Origin: Phalacrocorax aristotelis
Lineage: Eukaryota > Chordata > Aves > Suliformes > Phalacrocoracidae
Assembly: GCF_949628215.1 (NCBI RefSeq)
Contig: NC_134283.1
Span: 5,883,610-5,947,609 of the forward strand
Direction of reading: 5' to 3'
DNA: 64,000 nucleotides
Below are positions 34,801 through 47,712 of this stretch, in pieces. Both the position numbers and the translations under genes were made by a program. Position 1 is the stretch's first letter. The number at the start of each line of letters is the position of its first letter. The notes below the pieces were generated by a model. That model searched no databases. It was not told the origin of the DNA and saw nothing but the letters and a program-made list of their open reading frames with translations.

Positions 34801-37219
34801 TACAATTCGAAGCCCTCTGTAATTCTGCTCCTCATCACCTAAGATTCCTTCTCTTGCAGAGAAAAGGCCAACTTTCTAAATTCAGAGGTAATGAACAGCT
34901 TCTCACTCCTGCCTTCTACAGCCATGGAAAATGCAGTTTTCCCCAACCACATTTCTAGTAACTGCTTCTCTTTCATGCACCAGTACAGACAAATTGCACA
35001 TGGGAAACACAGAAGCCTCTGTATGAAGAAATGTTCTCTGCTATTCCAGACGGAGGAAGAAAGGAAAAGGAAAAACACTTTAAAAGCTGAAGATGCAACA
35101 GTACTAGAAAAATACTGCAATAGAAGAAATTGACCTAATTTTGCCATTTATCTTATTTCCCAATTTCAAAGTAGGCAGGTAAATATGGACCAGTCATATC
35201 TTCAGAAACAGAATTACAAATTATGCCTTCCTTTTTTTAATATATCCCACCTTTAAGATCAGAACTCTAGGCATTGTGAAACTTGGGGGGGACTCCCCAA
35301 AGCAGAATTACTGTACTCCTGGGGAGAACTGCAAGAATATTTCCTGCAGTTTCTTCAGCCAAAGACTGTAAGTGTCTGAACTCACACCTAGAAATGTTGA
35401 AAAATTAAACAGGCAACACAGCTGTGATTTCAGGAGGAAAACAGGAATTTTGGGGTTAATCTAAAGAGATTATTCCCATAAAAGTAGAGATGCTTACTAT
35501 GTTAGTGTGTTAACTGTAGCAATTTAAAGAGTGGTAGGAGGAGACCAAAAAAAAAAAAAGGGTATTGCTCATTTTCAACAAAACAAGCTAGCAGCAATGG
35601 ATGAGTAACCTAACGCCCACATCCTGGAGTGGAAGATATGAAGCACAAAGCACAGCAAGTCTTCAGAAACTAAGGCTTGGACATGTATTTACTGATGGGA
35701 TGCCTAGTAAATACGCAGCCAATACCTCTCCTCTCACAATGGAGGAGTGAAGTCTAAAGTCTGTAACAGGCCCAGGAACTTGACATTAAGAGGTTTCTCG
35801 TTTCATTTAAGGTAACAGAAATTAAAACCTGCCTGTGACAAAACCAGAGGCCTACGTTTTGCAGGTATTATAGTAAGAGATAAACTTGGTTAAGGCTGAA
35901 TTCCAACACACATTCACAAACGGCTTTTCTTTTTTTCCTCATGCAAATGAAAAATACTGCAAACAATGGTATGAGGGGCAAGATGGACATTAAAAAAAAT
36001 ACAAAGAGGTCACATGTTTCTTCTCTGAGAAATCAGTTTGTTTGAATTTGATTATACTCAGAAAAGCTCTGTAAAAGCTGCAGGAACGGAGGGCTGCAGA
36101 TCAATGTGCAAAAGCAAGATACAGCTGTTCTGAAATGGCTTCTGTGAGCTGATCTCCCAACTCTGTTGTACACATTCCAATTGTTTTTGGAAGTGAGAAG
36201 TCCAAAAACAGGAGTCTAAGTAAGTATTTTAGAGAATTTCATTTCCCGTTTCTAACGATTTCTGTTAAGGTAATAGAGGTATAAATCACTGAAACATTTC
36301 TCAACTCAGATCTTAATAAAGCTAGGAGAATTTCAGCAAAAACAAATTATTCCAGTCTTTGAGGCACACACATTGTAACATTTGCATCTTACAGACAGAA
36401 ATAATTTAAGCAAATTCCTCCTGAAGACTCTAAAAATGTTAGTCCCATTTATTACACTAGCTAAAAGGAAGACACACTAATTTTCCCTATAATTATCCAT
36501 TCCAAGTTCTTTTCCTACCCTTCAAAGGTCGTAAGTGCCACTGAGAGAAAAAAAGTAAAACAAGTACTGCTTTCTACATATTTTTAATAATAAATATATT
36601 CAACAACTCAAGAGTCTATGGTTGTCTCGTGTTGGACAGGTATTTAGAAAATACCAACTTACGCAAGAGAAGGAGCTGTGAAGGCATAAAGTAAGAGAAG
36701 ACAACACAGCTTATTTTGTTCATGCCAGATTTAAAATACAAGCCACGAAAAAAAGTAAACAGAAGTAGCTTACACTAACAGAATCCTTCCCTGTATAAGT
36801 TCAGGGAAGCACCTGAATCAGACAGGTCAGGATTTTGGTCCAGCACATTGGAACCCTAAATGTAAGCCAGGAACAGATAAAGATATATATGGAACAACTT
36901 TAAAAGTTCTTCTGTTTAAGTGAAAGCAGTATCAGCTCTGTAAAGAAGTTTGAGGAAAAAACTTAGGCACCACATAATTTTTTTTTTAAGGTTCAAATAT
37001 ACATTAACATGTTACAGCCCCCCCTTCCCCCCATTTATACACACACAGTTTATGTACAGTTACGTACTCAATAGAGTACCTTCAGCAAAGGAAGTCTCTC
37101 AGGCCAACTGCTCACGATAACTACATTCAATAATGCAAAGTGGATAACTTGGCCAAGCCATCTCTCCCACCCCAATAACTTAATTTCACACCACAGGAAA
37201 CAGTAATATTACATAGTAC
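31865..37219 (-). other. ATMIN: Probable long ATMIN 3'UTR
   Basis: No exon is seen on either strand. On the minus strand the stretch is T-rich, as long 3'UTRs are, and contains several polyadenylation signals, including ones at about 36448 and 31890-31895. Which is used cannot be told. The far one would give a 3'UTR of about 5.3 kb. Confidence 0.4.
31890..31895 (-). terminator. ATMIN: Candidate distal ATMIN polyadenylation signal
   Basis: Minus-strand AATAAA in AT-rich sequence, followed by T-rich sequence. It is the most isolated end candidate leftward of ATMIN. Confidence 0.3.
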
Positions 37220-39050
37220 TCAATGGCTGGGCTTGTCAGAGCTCTGAAATAAGGAGCACAGCTCTTCACAGGTCTGTGTTTCTACTGAACTGAACTGGGA
37301 CTCCATTGTATTCCAGGCTAAGTCAGCCAGAAGAAAGTCATCCATTGCTGTCTGGGTCTCATTGCTGGTAAGGAATAAACTCCCTAGATTCTCAAAGCAG
37401 CTATCCATAGTCTGCGTTTCAGCACTACTGAGCTGGACTTTGCTTTCAATATTCTGAGTAGGTATGTTTTTAGTGGCCGGATATACTTCTGTCTGGGTTT
37501 CTGTATCAGATGAGTCAGTACTCATGGAGAAACTTGACTGCTTCAAAATACTTCCTAAAGGCAGATGGGTGTTACTGTCCAAAAAGAAATTCAAGTCTGT
37601 CTGTGTCTGTGTATCAAACATCTCCAAACCTAAGAAGTTAGAATTTCCTCGGCAGCTGTATGATTGAGTGGCACTATCTGAAAATAAGAAATCAGTCTGA
37701 GTTTCAATGTCCAGTGACTCCAAAACCGGCTCAGAATTCAGGGTACCAAGCTCACTCTCTTCAGTCTGAGTTTGGATATTGGATGCTGAAAAGAACTCTT
37801 CAATGTCAAAGTCTATTCCTGTGTTCTGTGATGGACCAGATGGCAGATGCGTGTCAGCATTAGAACTTGTCTCAGACAAAAGGCCACGATTATCCAGCGT
37901 CTGGCCAGACATGTTTCCCGAAAATATGTTTTCCAGATCACTTAGTAGGTCCATTGTCTGGGTTTGATTATCCATCGTATTTTGAGGTGGAAGTATATTA
38001 GTCTGTGTATTGAAGCTGATAAGAGATTCAGACTTCACCATATCTTGATTCAGGCTCTTGCAATTACTCCTTTGCAGCAAGGTTTGATCTATATTTGCAG
38101 GCATTAAATTGTTTTCTGGAAGTTCAATGTGAGTAGAAACATTATATGATGAATTAACATCATCAAAGATGTCACTGCACATTACAGCCTGGTCCATTTG
38201 CACTCTTCCATCAACAGAGTCCTGTGTCCGACTGGTTTGAGTCTCTCTAGAAATGCCACACGTTGGATAACAAACCTGACTGAAAGCATCAGTCTGAGCA
38301 GCTATGGATGAAGTCAGTTTGGAAGCAGGCAGCAGCGTCTGTGTTTGTACACTGACAGGTAACGAAACCTGTGAACTGAATGACAGATCTGTCTGAGAGC
38401 AAGAGGATACAGAAGAATTGGGAGTCCAGGTTGCAGCGGGTACAAAGTTCTGTGAGATGCAAGATAAGTCAGTCTGTATATTTATTGAAGAAATTTTATT
38501 CTTGTGACAAACATTCCCCAGTTCTTGCCCTGTGTTGTTAGATGTAACCTTTTCCCACTCAACTTGTACACCAGTACTTACTGGTTCGCGATCGCTGGAA
38601 TTTGTCACTTTTGAAACAGGCATACTGTCTTTAAACACAAGTGTTTCTGCCTCCAGTGCTGGAACCAGAATTCCTATGGATTGAGGCAATAAATGAACAG
38701 TACTTACAACTGAACCTTGATTATCAACAGCCACCACAGCAGGTTTGACAGAAGAGTCTGTTGCAGATACATATACAGGCAAGTGAGCAAGCTGCATCAC
38801 TGGAAGCTTAACCAAAGCCACTTTGGGCTTCGGTAAAAGCATCTTCGGTGTACATTTTGGCTGCACTTGGTTCGTGAAGTTAGAGCTACAGGAGCCTTCA
38901 AGAGAGGCCACCAGTTTCACTTCAGAGGACTCCAGTTCCCGAGTGCCAGGATTATTATTGTGTGCATTAATGAATGCTTTGTTTGCTTTCTCTGTCAACT
39001 GCCGATTATGTACAGAGCTTTCCATTTTCCTTTTCTTACTAGGAGGATCC
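37220..39050 (-). CDS. ATMIN: ATMIN exon 4, TQT-rich regulatory exon
   Basis: It encodes residues 185-794: DPPSKKRKMESS, then the SQ/TQ-rich region with eleven TQT motifs concentrated toward the C terminus, interleaved with acidic segments such as GIDFDIEEFFSAS and FLLADLAWNTME. It ends in SSDKPSH and TGA at 37220-37222. Confidence 0.97.
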
Positions 39051-42000
39051 CTGTGAAAAATGAGATCAATAATTTATACCCCTTTCAAGCACAAAACATC
39101 TGCTATCCATTCCTTTCAGTCACTGCACTGAAAATATACACTGAAGTTACAGATGAAGTTGGATATGAGAAGAAAACTAATCCTGACTAAAACATAGAGA
39201 GACTCCATGAACTTCAGTTTTGTAAAATTTCATTCCTCACTCCCCCATTTAAAAAAGAAAAAAGGTTACCGCTTTTATGGAGACCTATTTCTAACTGGAG
39301 GTGGAAGGTTAGATGGTTTATCCCCATTGTTAAGGGGGGGGGAATCATTCTGCACTCTGATTTGAAGTTTAATTAATTACTTTGATGCTAACTCAGACTG
39401 AGCATTGAAGGGACAGCGTTCTCAAAATTAGTGTACAGGTAAAGGTCTCATGGAAGCTGAAGATACAATTAGCACTCCCTCACACAAAACTTAATTTTGC
39501 AGCAGTTGCATACCCAAGACAGATAGGCTAGGCCTCAGGAAACAGATTACCCTTTATTACAACTATAAATCTAAACATGCATATATCAGCATTAAAAAAA
39601 ACAAAAACAAAAAAACCCACACCAATACTTGCAAAGATGACTAGACTATAAAAGAAAATAAACTGAATTGCATTCCACACCACAGTTACCAGCTATAAAC
39701 ACTTCCAAACAATCTCTACTCTCACAGAACTGTAAAAGCAGATGCAACAAGAACCACTAGCATTTATGCCATGCAGTGCAGTGTCATCAGTACTTTCTCC
39801 TTGATATGTGGGGAAACCTGATCTTATTGATTAGAGAATCATCATTGCCTTCAACAAAGCAGCAACTACTAAAAGCAACAGAACAAAGAATCTGCAAACT
39901 GCTTTACAGCTAAAACAATGTGAGTCTATTTCCAATTTAATCAACAGAAAGGAGACAAAAAGCCAGTACATGGGAGACAGAGGACTTGGTGACAAATCTA
40001 AACATCACTACTTAACTGCTTCACTTTTACCTGTGTTCTGCAGGAATTTCATGGCCAGTTCTGTAAATATGAGACAGTAATGCTGTTCTGCTGGCGTAAG
40101 GGCACCCACAAGTACACTGGAAAGTCTTGCCACAGACCTCTATATGCCGCTTCAAATACCATTCGGTACCATAGGAGTTACTACATTTATCACATTTGTG
40201 CTTCTTTTCAGCATGCATTTTCATAAAGTGCTAGAACACACAATGAAAAGTAAACATTAGCCTTCAGCTAAGGTAACAAAAAAAGAAAACCATGTTCAGG
40301 GGAGACATTAATATTTGCATTTTTTTTTTTTAGTTTTTTTAGTTGTTAAATAGCATTGAAGAATAGAATTACAATTTTTTTTTTTTAAGTCTCAGTAGGA
40401 ATAAGTTACAAGCTTAAAGAAAACAACAGAAAGAATTTAAAGTTTGCAAATCTGCTTGCACTATGTGCATCTGAAACACAGATAAACATTTATGTGTCCT
40501 AATGCTATTGGATGTTTCCTATGGACATTAATAAATCTAGAGATGAATCTTGCCAAAGAGTGTAGTAAGCATATATCGCAATGTGCACTCTCCTGAAGAT
40601 CAACAACTGAACAAATAGTCTCAAGTCAGATATGTCAACTTCAGGGCAAGAACCAGAATTTTTCCTTTTCATTTAATTTTTTTCCCTCTTTGATCTTTCT
40701 CCATGTTTTTAATTTGTGGAGAGGGGCTGTCTTCTAGTTTTGCAGAACATACTGGCATCTGCCTCATCAAAAGGTTCAAGTCCTCTAATATCAATACGCA
40801 AACATGCAAATTGATCAACTATATGCCCATGTGGAGTTTCTACATACAGTTCTTCAACTTCTGGATATATGCTGAGAGGCTTGGCTAATATCTGAATGTA
40901 AAAAAGTGCACACTCTCTGGAGTAGAGACACTCACGACTAAATCAGTTTGAAAAGAATACTTTAGGAAATAAAAATACCTGTTTTACAAGAGAAAACTGG
41001 GAAAATGGTCTGTTTGGTCCTCTAGGGCAGCCTTCAATAGGGCAGCAGTAGAATTTCTGTGAAGTTTTCAAACCCTTCCTTACTGGTGCATTAAGCTTTC
41101 CATCCTGAAAAAGAACCAGTTGAGAAGTTGGCAACTCTACAGGTTTGCATATTAAAGACAACATTCAGAATACACATTAACTTTGGCTCACTGAGTTTAC
41201 ACACCTCATTGAGTTGAAGGCACTTTCCTGAGTAATTTGGAAGTTCAAGTGGAGTTTTGCACCTATGTGGATGCTACTTTGCAAATGTAGCATCAAAATT
41301 ACCATGTGAAATTACAACAAGCTCTACAGAGTAGTAGCACTGTACTATTTACTTTTACCAAGATACTCGCTGTGCCAAGCCAATTATAACTGCCTTTTGC
41401 GTTATTCGAGCCCAAAAGCTTTCACTACAGATACTACACTACACTGCCAATTCAGTGTGGTTTTTACTTGTTAGTAGCTCAGTCTTCTTGAAGCTCTGCT
41501 ATAATTAGTCACACACTGTAACACAACACTTCCCTGATGTTGGAATTCTGTTGCCACTATTTAGAGTTTACTTGTAATAAAATGAAAAGTGCCAAGTACA
41601 CTCTGCCACTTAATTCAGATCATAAACCAAATCTCACTGAAGTCTACAAAACTAACAACCGGTATGCTGATTCTGAATCTCTGAACATAAAGTGGCTGGC
41701 ATACCTGCGCTTTGCATGTGATCGGTCTCTGTGACCATCTGAGACACTAGAGAAGAAAGCAACATAACTTGCTCAAAGAGGACTTCAAAAATACATGTAA
41801 AAAGGACACCCTAGTTGGATTGTCTAGATTGTTCAACCACATAGAACCTATTCATATTGAGGAAACAGCCATGGAAGCCAGACAAGATGGATCCTTCTAG
41901 ACATATCCTATCTGAAACAGCTTCAATGGAAACGTCGGGCATGCGTGTCTAAGCAAAAAATTCAAAGTGAACTATTAAAAATCTGATGCTCAGAGTAGTT

Positions 42001-45000
42001 GTGGGTCTCCTTACATCCCAAGACTGAGTAGGAAGCCAACCAAGTCCCCAGAGCCAGTTATGGTAGTCCACAATGGCATCCCCAAGAGGATTTATTCAGG
42101 GGAGAGTTACCGGAGCATGCCCTGTTTGAGCTCTGCACCTGATTTTCCTTTGTGTAACAACAGTGACAGTAAGCACAGCAAGTGGCGGAATGTTGGTTTT
42201 ACACCAGTCACTCCCTGACTACCAGCCGCTTCATGTTTATACAGGTCAGGCCAAACAAAGAATCCACAGAGCACAATAGTCATCCCATGGGAATCAGTGA
42301 GAAGGTATGTACCGCAGCTGCCAGAACACAAAGGGGTTCGCTGCTTACACCCCGCTTCTTACCAAGCTACAGTTAGTCACAACCCAACACCTCTGTGCTC
42401 TGAGCTACTTGTGCCTTGCTTTGGAATGATTCGTTTCATTTGTGCTGCAGGAATACCATGAAGGAGGTGAGTGGGACGCTTCAATGATTTTATTTTTCCT
42501 CAAATCATCTCTCAATCTAAAATACTCTGGGTAAAATGTAATCCCTTCAAGCAACATTTCAGTTATTTCCACACACTCAACCAACACGGCTACTTGCTGA
42601 CATTGCCACAAGTTCATTTTTGTTAATGACATACTATACTTGAAGAAGTTTAGAGCCTCTCGACCAAAACAATCAGCTGCCATTTCATCAAGAAAACTTA
42701 GAATAATTCTCTAAAAAGGGAGTTTTCACATAACTTTTTAACCTTCTAAGCATCTTTATGTACAGCAGTTTTCCCTGTGGACAAACCATTCATGAACAGG
42801 CCTGGTTTATCTCTGCTGAATAATTACTGTGATTATTTTTGCACTTCCTAGAGCCACTGCCCAAAACAGGAACATGATGCAGAAGAATCTAGTTGTTCCA
42901 GCCCTGCTACCCCCAATTACACTTATTAACCCTGAGTTTACCCAGAAACACTCTGACCAGATTCCAGCCTCAAGACTTCAGGAGAAAAAAAGATTTGCCT
43001 TTAAGACAAAACTACATTTGATCTCTCCCACTGCAGATGAAATAGAAAATTGCTCAGTAAGCAGCAAGTGGAGTTACTTATTCCTAAGGAAAAAGTTATT
43101 CAAAGCCTGTTATAGTTAAAGTCACAACCCACCAAATGACAGGGCAATAAAGGAAATATGTCCAGGCACTTAACAGGTAAACCACAGTCAGGTTATTTAA
43201 AGGTACTTAAGTATTATGGCACAGAATAACACCAAGTGTTTAAAGGCTATAAAAAAAATACCTTACTAATGTTTATAACAGCTGGAACATAGACTTTTGA
43301 GGCACAGATCACAACAACTTTCTTGTGCCAAGTTGAGAGATACTCTATACACGTAAGTAACCGTACCCAGACAGGAATCTTGTTTTGACCATCTTCAAAG
43401 TCCTCCTGGCTCTAAATGGTTCATCTCACATCTTCTCAAAACCAGTCTGGCCAGTCACATTTCAGACATTCCCACAAGTCCTTTCCTTGTGTCTGATTTT
43501 ACTTCCCATGTTTCTACAAGAGCCACCCAGCACAATTATTGGTAGATATTTGTTCAATTAACTTCTCACAACATGCATATATCACGAGGAATACTGACAT
43601 TTGGACAGGACTTGGGGCAACAACGTGGAAAACAGCGATCCTTGCTACTGATTTAGTCAAGGTGAATGTCTTGCTTTCCTACAACAGAAAGGCTTACCCC
43701 AAAGGATTAATTTAAAACAATAAGTTACAGTAGACTGTAGCCAACTATTTATAAGATTCTTTTGCTGCAGCAGATCATGCATTTCTTTACTAAATAACAG
43801 AGAGAAGTGCATTTATTCTTATTATAAAAACTATTGTGGTGGTGTAATATTTGCATTTGGGTAACCTGCCCCAAGGGTAAGCTACCCTTTCCAGTCCACT
43901 GCTGACTACAGCCTACCTGCTACCCTAGGAAGCCACAGACACCACTCATTTACATGTACTCCTCTAGCTTAATTTTTAAACTACACAGAAGTGCTCCCCT
44001 TCTCCCCATAAAATAATACAGACAAAAGACCAAAGAAATAAAAAAAAAATTCAAGCCTAACTGTATTAAGTGCCAGTTTATACCCCCTCTTCTCATTTTT
44101 TTATTGGCTTAATTAAGCTAAGGAGCCAGAAGAAACACATTTATATATCAACACTTCATTGTATCTTCTTTTTTCAGGCCAAACAAGCCAAATTCTTCTA
44201 ATTTCCCTTTGTCAGGCACACTTGCCATTCATCAGCCTTAGTAGCCCTTTTCTACAGGTCTGGGTTCATTTTAGCTTCTTTGAATCAGATTCCTACCCTA
44301 CAGCAGTGCCAGAATATCCTTCTGATGTACTGCCCTTCTCACAGCAGCATTACCCTAAATGCTCATATGTGTATGAACAAATAGCTTTTGCAAGTGTTTC
44401 CCATCTCAGTTATTTCTGTAACAAGCCAGGACCGATGAAATTTTTTTGTTATCACTTCACAAGACCATAACCTTGTACTACTATACTTGACTCCGTTTTT
44501 ACAGGATAATCTTGCTTTCCTACGTAAATGTCCTTCCTCTGCACTGACAATACCTCACAGTTCTTGGTATCAAAAGAGCCTACTGGTGCTACTTTTATTA
44601 AAAACAGTTAACCAAGTTAGCCTCCCTTCTCTTCAGCATTGCTACAATCTCTCCTTCCTCAATAGTTTCTTACCATCTAATTTGTGAAGTTGCCTCTTTA
44701 CTAATCCTCATGTTTCACTAACAAATGCCATCTACTAAATTCTTTTTGTCTGGGGAATCAGTTCTCTCTTAAAAGGAAATCCTAATACTAAAATATTAGT
44801 CCACCTCCTTCTGGGGAAAGAGTAATACACACCTAGGTTTATATCATTTTACCTTCAGATCTTTATCCTTTCATTCAAGATGCATTCTCAAGCTGTGCAT
44901 AATACTAAATATATTTTATCTAAGACAGTACAGAAAAACTAGCCTCCCTTAAGCCTCAGTAACATTTTACTCTCAATTACAATCCCCATGGAATAAGTCC

Positions 45001-46679
45001 AATGTTCCTGAAAATCTGCATCCAACCATGTTTCAGTAGGTATCCAAGCTATCACAAGATTTAGTAATTAGGTGTACGAAATATGTTATAATTCTACAAG
45101 ACACCACTAGCTAACAGCTATCTAGGCAACTGGTGAGAAAGCGGCATTTCCTCACCCGTCACACCCTGAACATGAGTTACATGCCCTGCTAGCTGCAGTC
45201 CTCGCTGGCTGCTGTATACGCTCCGAGTACAAGCCTGCAACTGAACGGACTGCCTGCTGAACCTGAATTGACCTCTGCTGTACCTCCACGAAAGATATAA
45301 TATGTAACATGCACAGAAGTTGTTAGCGCATATTAGGAAATTAAATAAAACAATCAGATATAGATCGCAAGCGTGCTCGAGACTTATTTCCTTTTGTTCC
45401 ATCACAAATGATCATCTGTAAGACACACTTGATTCTGTAATTAGCTGTTTCATAAAACATGTATGTTTATTGTTTGCCCACTGGGGCTGCATTTTCTGCA
45501 TACAGATATGAATACTGTGCTTGAAGTCTTCCAGGAATAAGATTTGTCCGCACACACTCGGCATTCTGCTTTTGAGAAAAGTAAGGATATAATTCTGAAG
45601 GGCCCACACTCAAAACATACGCTCGCTGAACCGTGGCTCTCCTCCCCCCAGTACATGCTGCGTTTTCTCAGGAGTACTATGGTAATGAGGGCTTGTTTCC
45701 AAAATGGCATCCATGTAGGGGTTTTTTTGGCTCACAGACGTTTTTAAAAAACAAACAAAAACCCCAGCATAACATCACTCGGCGCTTGGATTACGATGGC
45801 TTGCCAACTGCTACGGGTAGGAGACGCGGCGTGTTTGCATAGCACCTCGCGAGTGGGGCTGTAATGTCTTACTGCAGAAAGATAAGCGATAAGCAAATGA
45901 AATAACAGAAAGCGGATCCCAAAGAACTTTTAGCTGCCGTAGTTATGTTTAACAGTGGTACAAAATGGGTTATTTTCTATAATTTTAGCGGAATTCTCCA
46001 CATGACCGGTCAGGCCGTGCACAGGTGTACATATACACACTCGTGTATTGACGCGTCCCCGAACAGGCTTTTCAGGTGGGGGGATTTAACCAAGAGACGA
46101 GGAGGAGCGCTGCGTTACTCCCGTGTGGAACACACCCACATCCACACACCCCCCCGTGACTACACTGCACGAAGAGATCCCCAGCGCTGCCAAAGGCTGC
46201 CCTCGCACCCCGGGACGTCCCCCAGGACGCCGGGCAGCCCCCCAACCCCGGCCCTCGTCTTCCCGCCCAGCAGGAGCGGAGCCCCTCAAGCGGGGCCAGG
46301 GTCCGGGCCGGGGGGAGGCCCAGGCTCCGGGGCCCGGCGGGGCGCGGCCAAACCCCGGCAGGGCCCCGGGGGGCTGCGTCCCGGAGCGGAGGGAGGGAGG
46401 GGCCGCGCCACCGCAGAGCCCCGCGGGCCGCGGCGAGGGGCGGGGCTGTACCTGCACCGGGTGGGCCTTGCTGAGGTGCATGTTGAGGGCCGGGCTGTTG
46501 GGCAGGACCTTGCCGCAGCCGGGCACGGTGCAGAGGATGTTGGTCCTCACTTGGGACAGCTCCATCACCGAGGGCCGCACCAGCTCGCCGGCGGGCGGCA
46601 GATCCCCCACGGGCACGGGGCACGGCGCCGGGGGCCGCCCCAGCCCCCCACCACGCCGCCCGGCCGCCGCAGCCGCCAT
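37220..46679 (-). CDS. ATMIN: ATM interactor (ASCIZ), zinc-finger transcription factor and DYNLL1 regulator
   Basis: Four coding exons (46679-46452, 41104-40979, 40230-40031, 39050-37220), all GT-AG, sum to 2385 bases and 794 residues; human is about 823. ATMIN is a nuclear ATM cofactor and a transcription factor for DYNLL1, whose product binds back to its TQT motifs. Four zinc fingers: C50/C55/H68/H73, C97/C102/H119/H124, C131/C134/H147/C151, and a C157/C159-H172/H178 type. A basic PSKKRK patch follows. The long last exon carries eleven TQT sites plus QTD variants (IQTD, SQTD, AQTD), the LC8-binding array. The start ATG (46677-46679) has A at -3 and G at +4; an upstream in-frame GTG is ignored. 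The first residues are Ala/Gly-rich as in mammals. The frame is intact throughout. Confidence 0.97.
40031..40230 (-). CDS. ATMIN: ATMIN exon 3
   Basis: It encodes HFMKMHAEKKHKC through GHEIPAEH, completing finger 2 and supplying fingers 3 and 4. It ends two bases into the Arg185 codon. Confidence 0.95.
40979..41104 (-). CDS. ATMIN: ATMIN exon 2
   Basis: Exactly 42 codons (77-118), from DGKLNAPVRKGLK to FSQFSLVKQ. It holds the cysteines of zinc finger 2; the histidines of that finger are in the next exon. Confidence 0.95.
41105..46451 (-). other. ATMIN: ATMIN intron 1
   Basis: 5.3 kb intron between ATMIN exons 1 and 2. Several frames of 60-103 codons on both strands (for example 42405-42683 and 44159-44470) have no recognisable domain and are treated as chance. 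No repeat was identified. Confidence 0.8.
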
Positions 46680-46830
46680 GTTGCTGTCAGCTGCTCGGGC
46701 CCCCTCCCCCACTTCCGGAGGCGGCCGCCAATAGTCAGCGCCGCTGTTGAATATTCAGCAGGCGCGTGAGCCGGCCACGCCCCGTAGCGTCATCGTCCCG
46801 GGGCGCTGAGGAAAAGGGCTGACCCGCGCG
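46180..46830 (-). promoter_or_regulatory. ATMIN: ATMIN CpG-island promoter
   Basis: Dense CpG spans exon 1 and about 150 bases upstream of the start codon. A CACTTCCGG ETS-type site lies at 46710-46718, and a CCAAT element and its reverse complement at 46729-46735. The sharp right-hand limit is the CR1 fragment at about 46.85 kb, so the core promoter must be compact. Confidence 0.6.
46452..46679 (-). CDS. ATMIN: ATMIN exon 1
   Basis: It encodes residues 1-76: the Ala/Gly/Pro-rich leader, then PPAGELVRPSV and zinc finger 1 (NILCTVPGCGK...MHLSKAH). It ends in phase 0 at donor GTACAG. Confidence 0.94.
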
Positions 46831-46849
46831 CTGCTGCTGCCCTGGGGGA

Positions 46850-47695
46850 GGGGGTCGAGTGCCCCCTCAGGGAGTGCAGGTGGCACCAAGTGGGCGGGAA
46901 GGCTCTGCAGGGGGGTCGGGACAGGCTGGATCGATGGGCCGAGGCCAACGGTGTTGGGCTCAACAGGGCTCAGTGCTGGGTCCTGCCCTTGGGTCACACC
47001 AACCCCAGGCAACGCTCCAGGCTTGGGGCGGAGGGGCTGGAAAGTGCCCGGCGGAGAAGGCCCTGGGGGTGCTGGCTGACAGCCGGCTGGGCATGAGCCA
47101 GCAGTGCCCAGGTGGCCAACGGCATCCTGGCTTGTATCAGCAATAGCATGGCCAGCAGGAGCAGGGCAGGGATTGTGCCCTGTGCTTGACACTGGTGAGG
47201 CCGCACTTCAAATCCTGTGTTCAGTTTTGGGCCCCTCAGGACAAGAGGGGTGCTGGAGCATGTCCAGAGAAGGGCAACAAAGCTTGTGAAGGGTCTGGTG
47301 AGCAGGTCTGATGGGGAGCAGCTGAGGGAGCTGAGGGTGTTTAGCCTGGAGAAGAGGAGGCTGAGGGGGGAACCTTATTGCTCTCTACAACTACCTGAAA
47401 GGAGGCTGTAGTGAGGGGGGGGTTGGTCTCTTCTCCCAGGTTACTAGCAATGAGAGGAAATGGCCTCAGGGGATATTAGGATATTGGATATTAGGGAAAA
47501 TTTCTTCACTGAAGGGGATGTCAAGCACTGGACTAGGCTGCCCAGAGAGGTGGTAGAATCACCATCCCTGGAGGTGATCTACAAAAAACATGTAGATGTG
47601 GCACTTCAGGGCATGGTTTAAGAGCCATGATGGTGTTGGGTTGATGGTCAGATGTGATGGTCTTGGACTTTTCCAACCTTAGTAATTCTGATTGA
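46850..47695 (+). mobile_element. CR1 LINE, 5'-truncated
   Basis: Matches the 3' end of CR1, the dominant avian non-LTR retrotransposon. Remnants of the reverse-transcriptase C terminus are readable ([17 protein letters not shown], then VLHLG-like and LGAEGLES-like blocks, [16 protein letters not shown]). The typical 3' region follows, ending CTTTTCCAACCTTAGTAATT, a degenerate form of the ATTCTATG tail. Only about 850 of some 4500 bases remain, with frame breaks, so it is inactive. The left edge is blurred by about 30 bases. A short A run follows the element at 47700-47711. Confidence 0.9.
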
Positions 47696-47712
47696 CAGCA
47701 AAAAAAAAAAAT

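Noticed and set aside
40765-40790. GGTTCAAGTCC, resembling a tRNA T arm
   Set aside because: No matching A box, anticodon stem or acceptor stem at the right distance upstream.
42405-42683. 92-codon minus frame in ATMIN intron 1, considered as a transposase remnant
   Set aside because: No motif of hAT, Tc1/mariner or piggyBac transposases could be recognised, and no terminal repeats were seen.
45945-46769. 274-codon + frame and 183- to 208-codon minus frames near 46.1-46.7 kb
   Set aside because: Shadows of the ATMIN CpG island. The longer minus frame reads past the exon 1 donor at 46451 into the intron, and starts from a GTG upstream of the true ATG.
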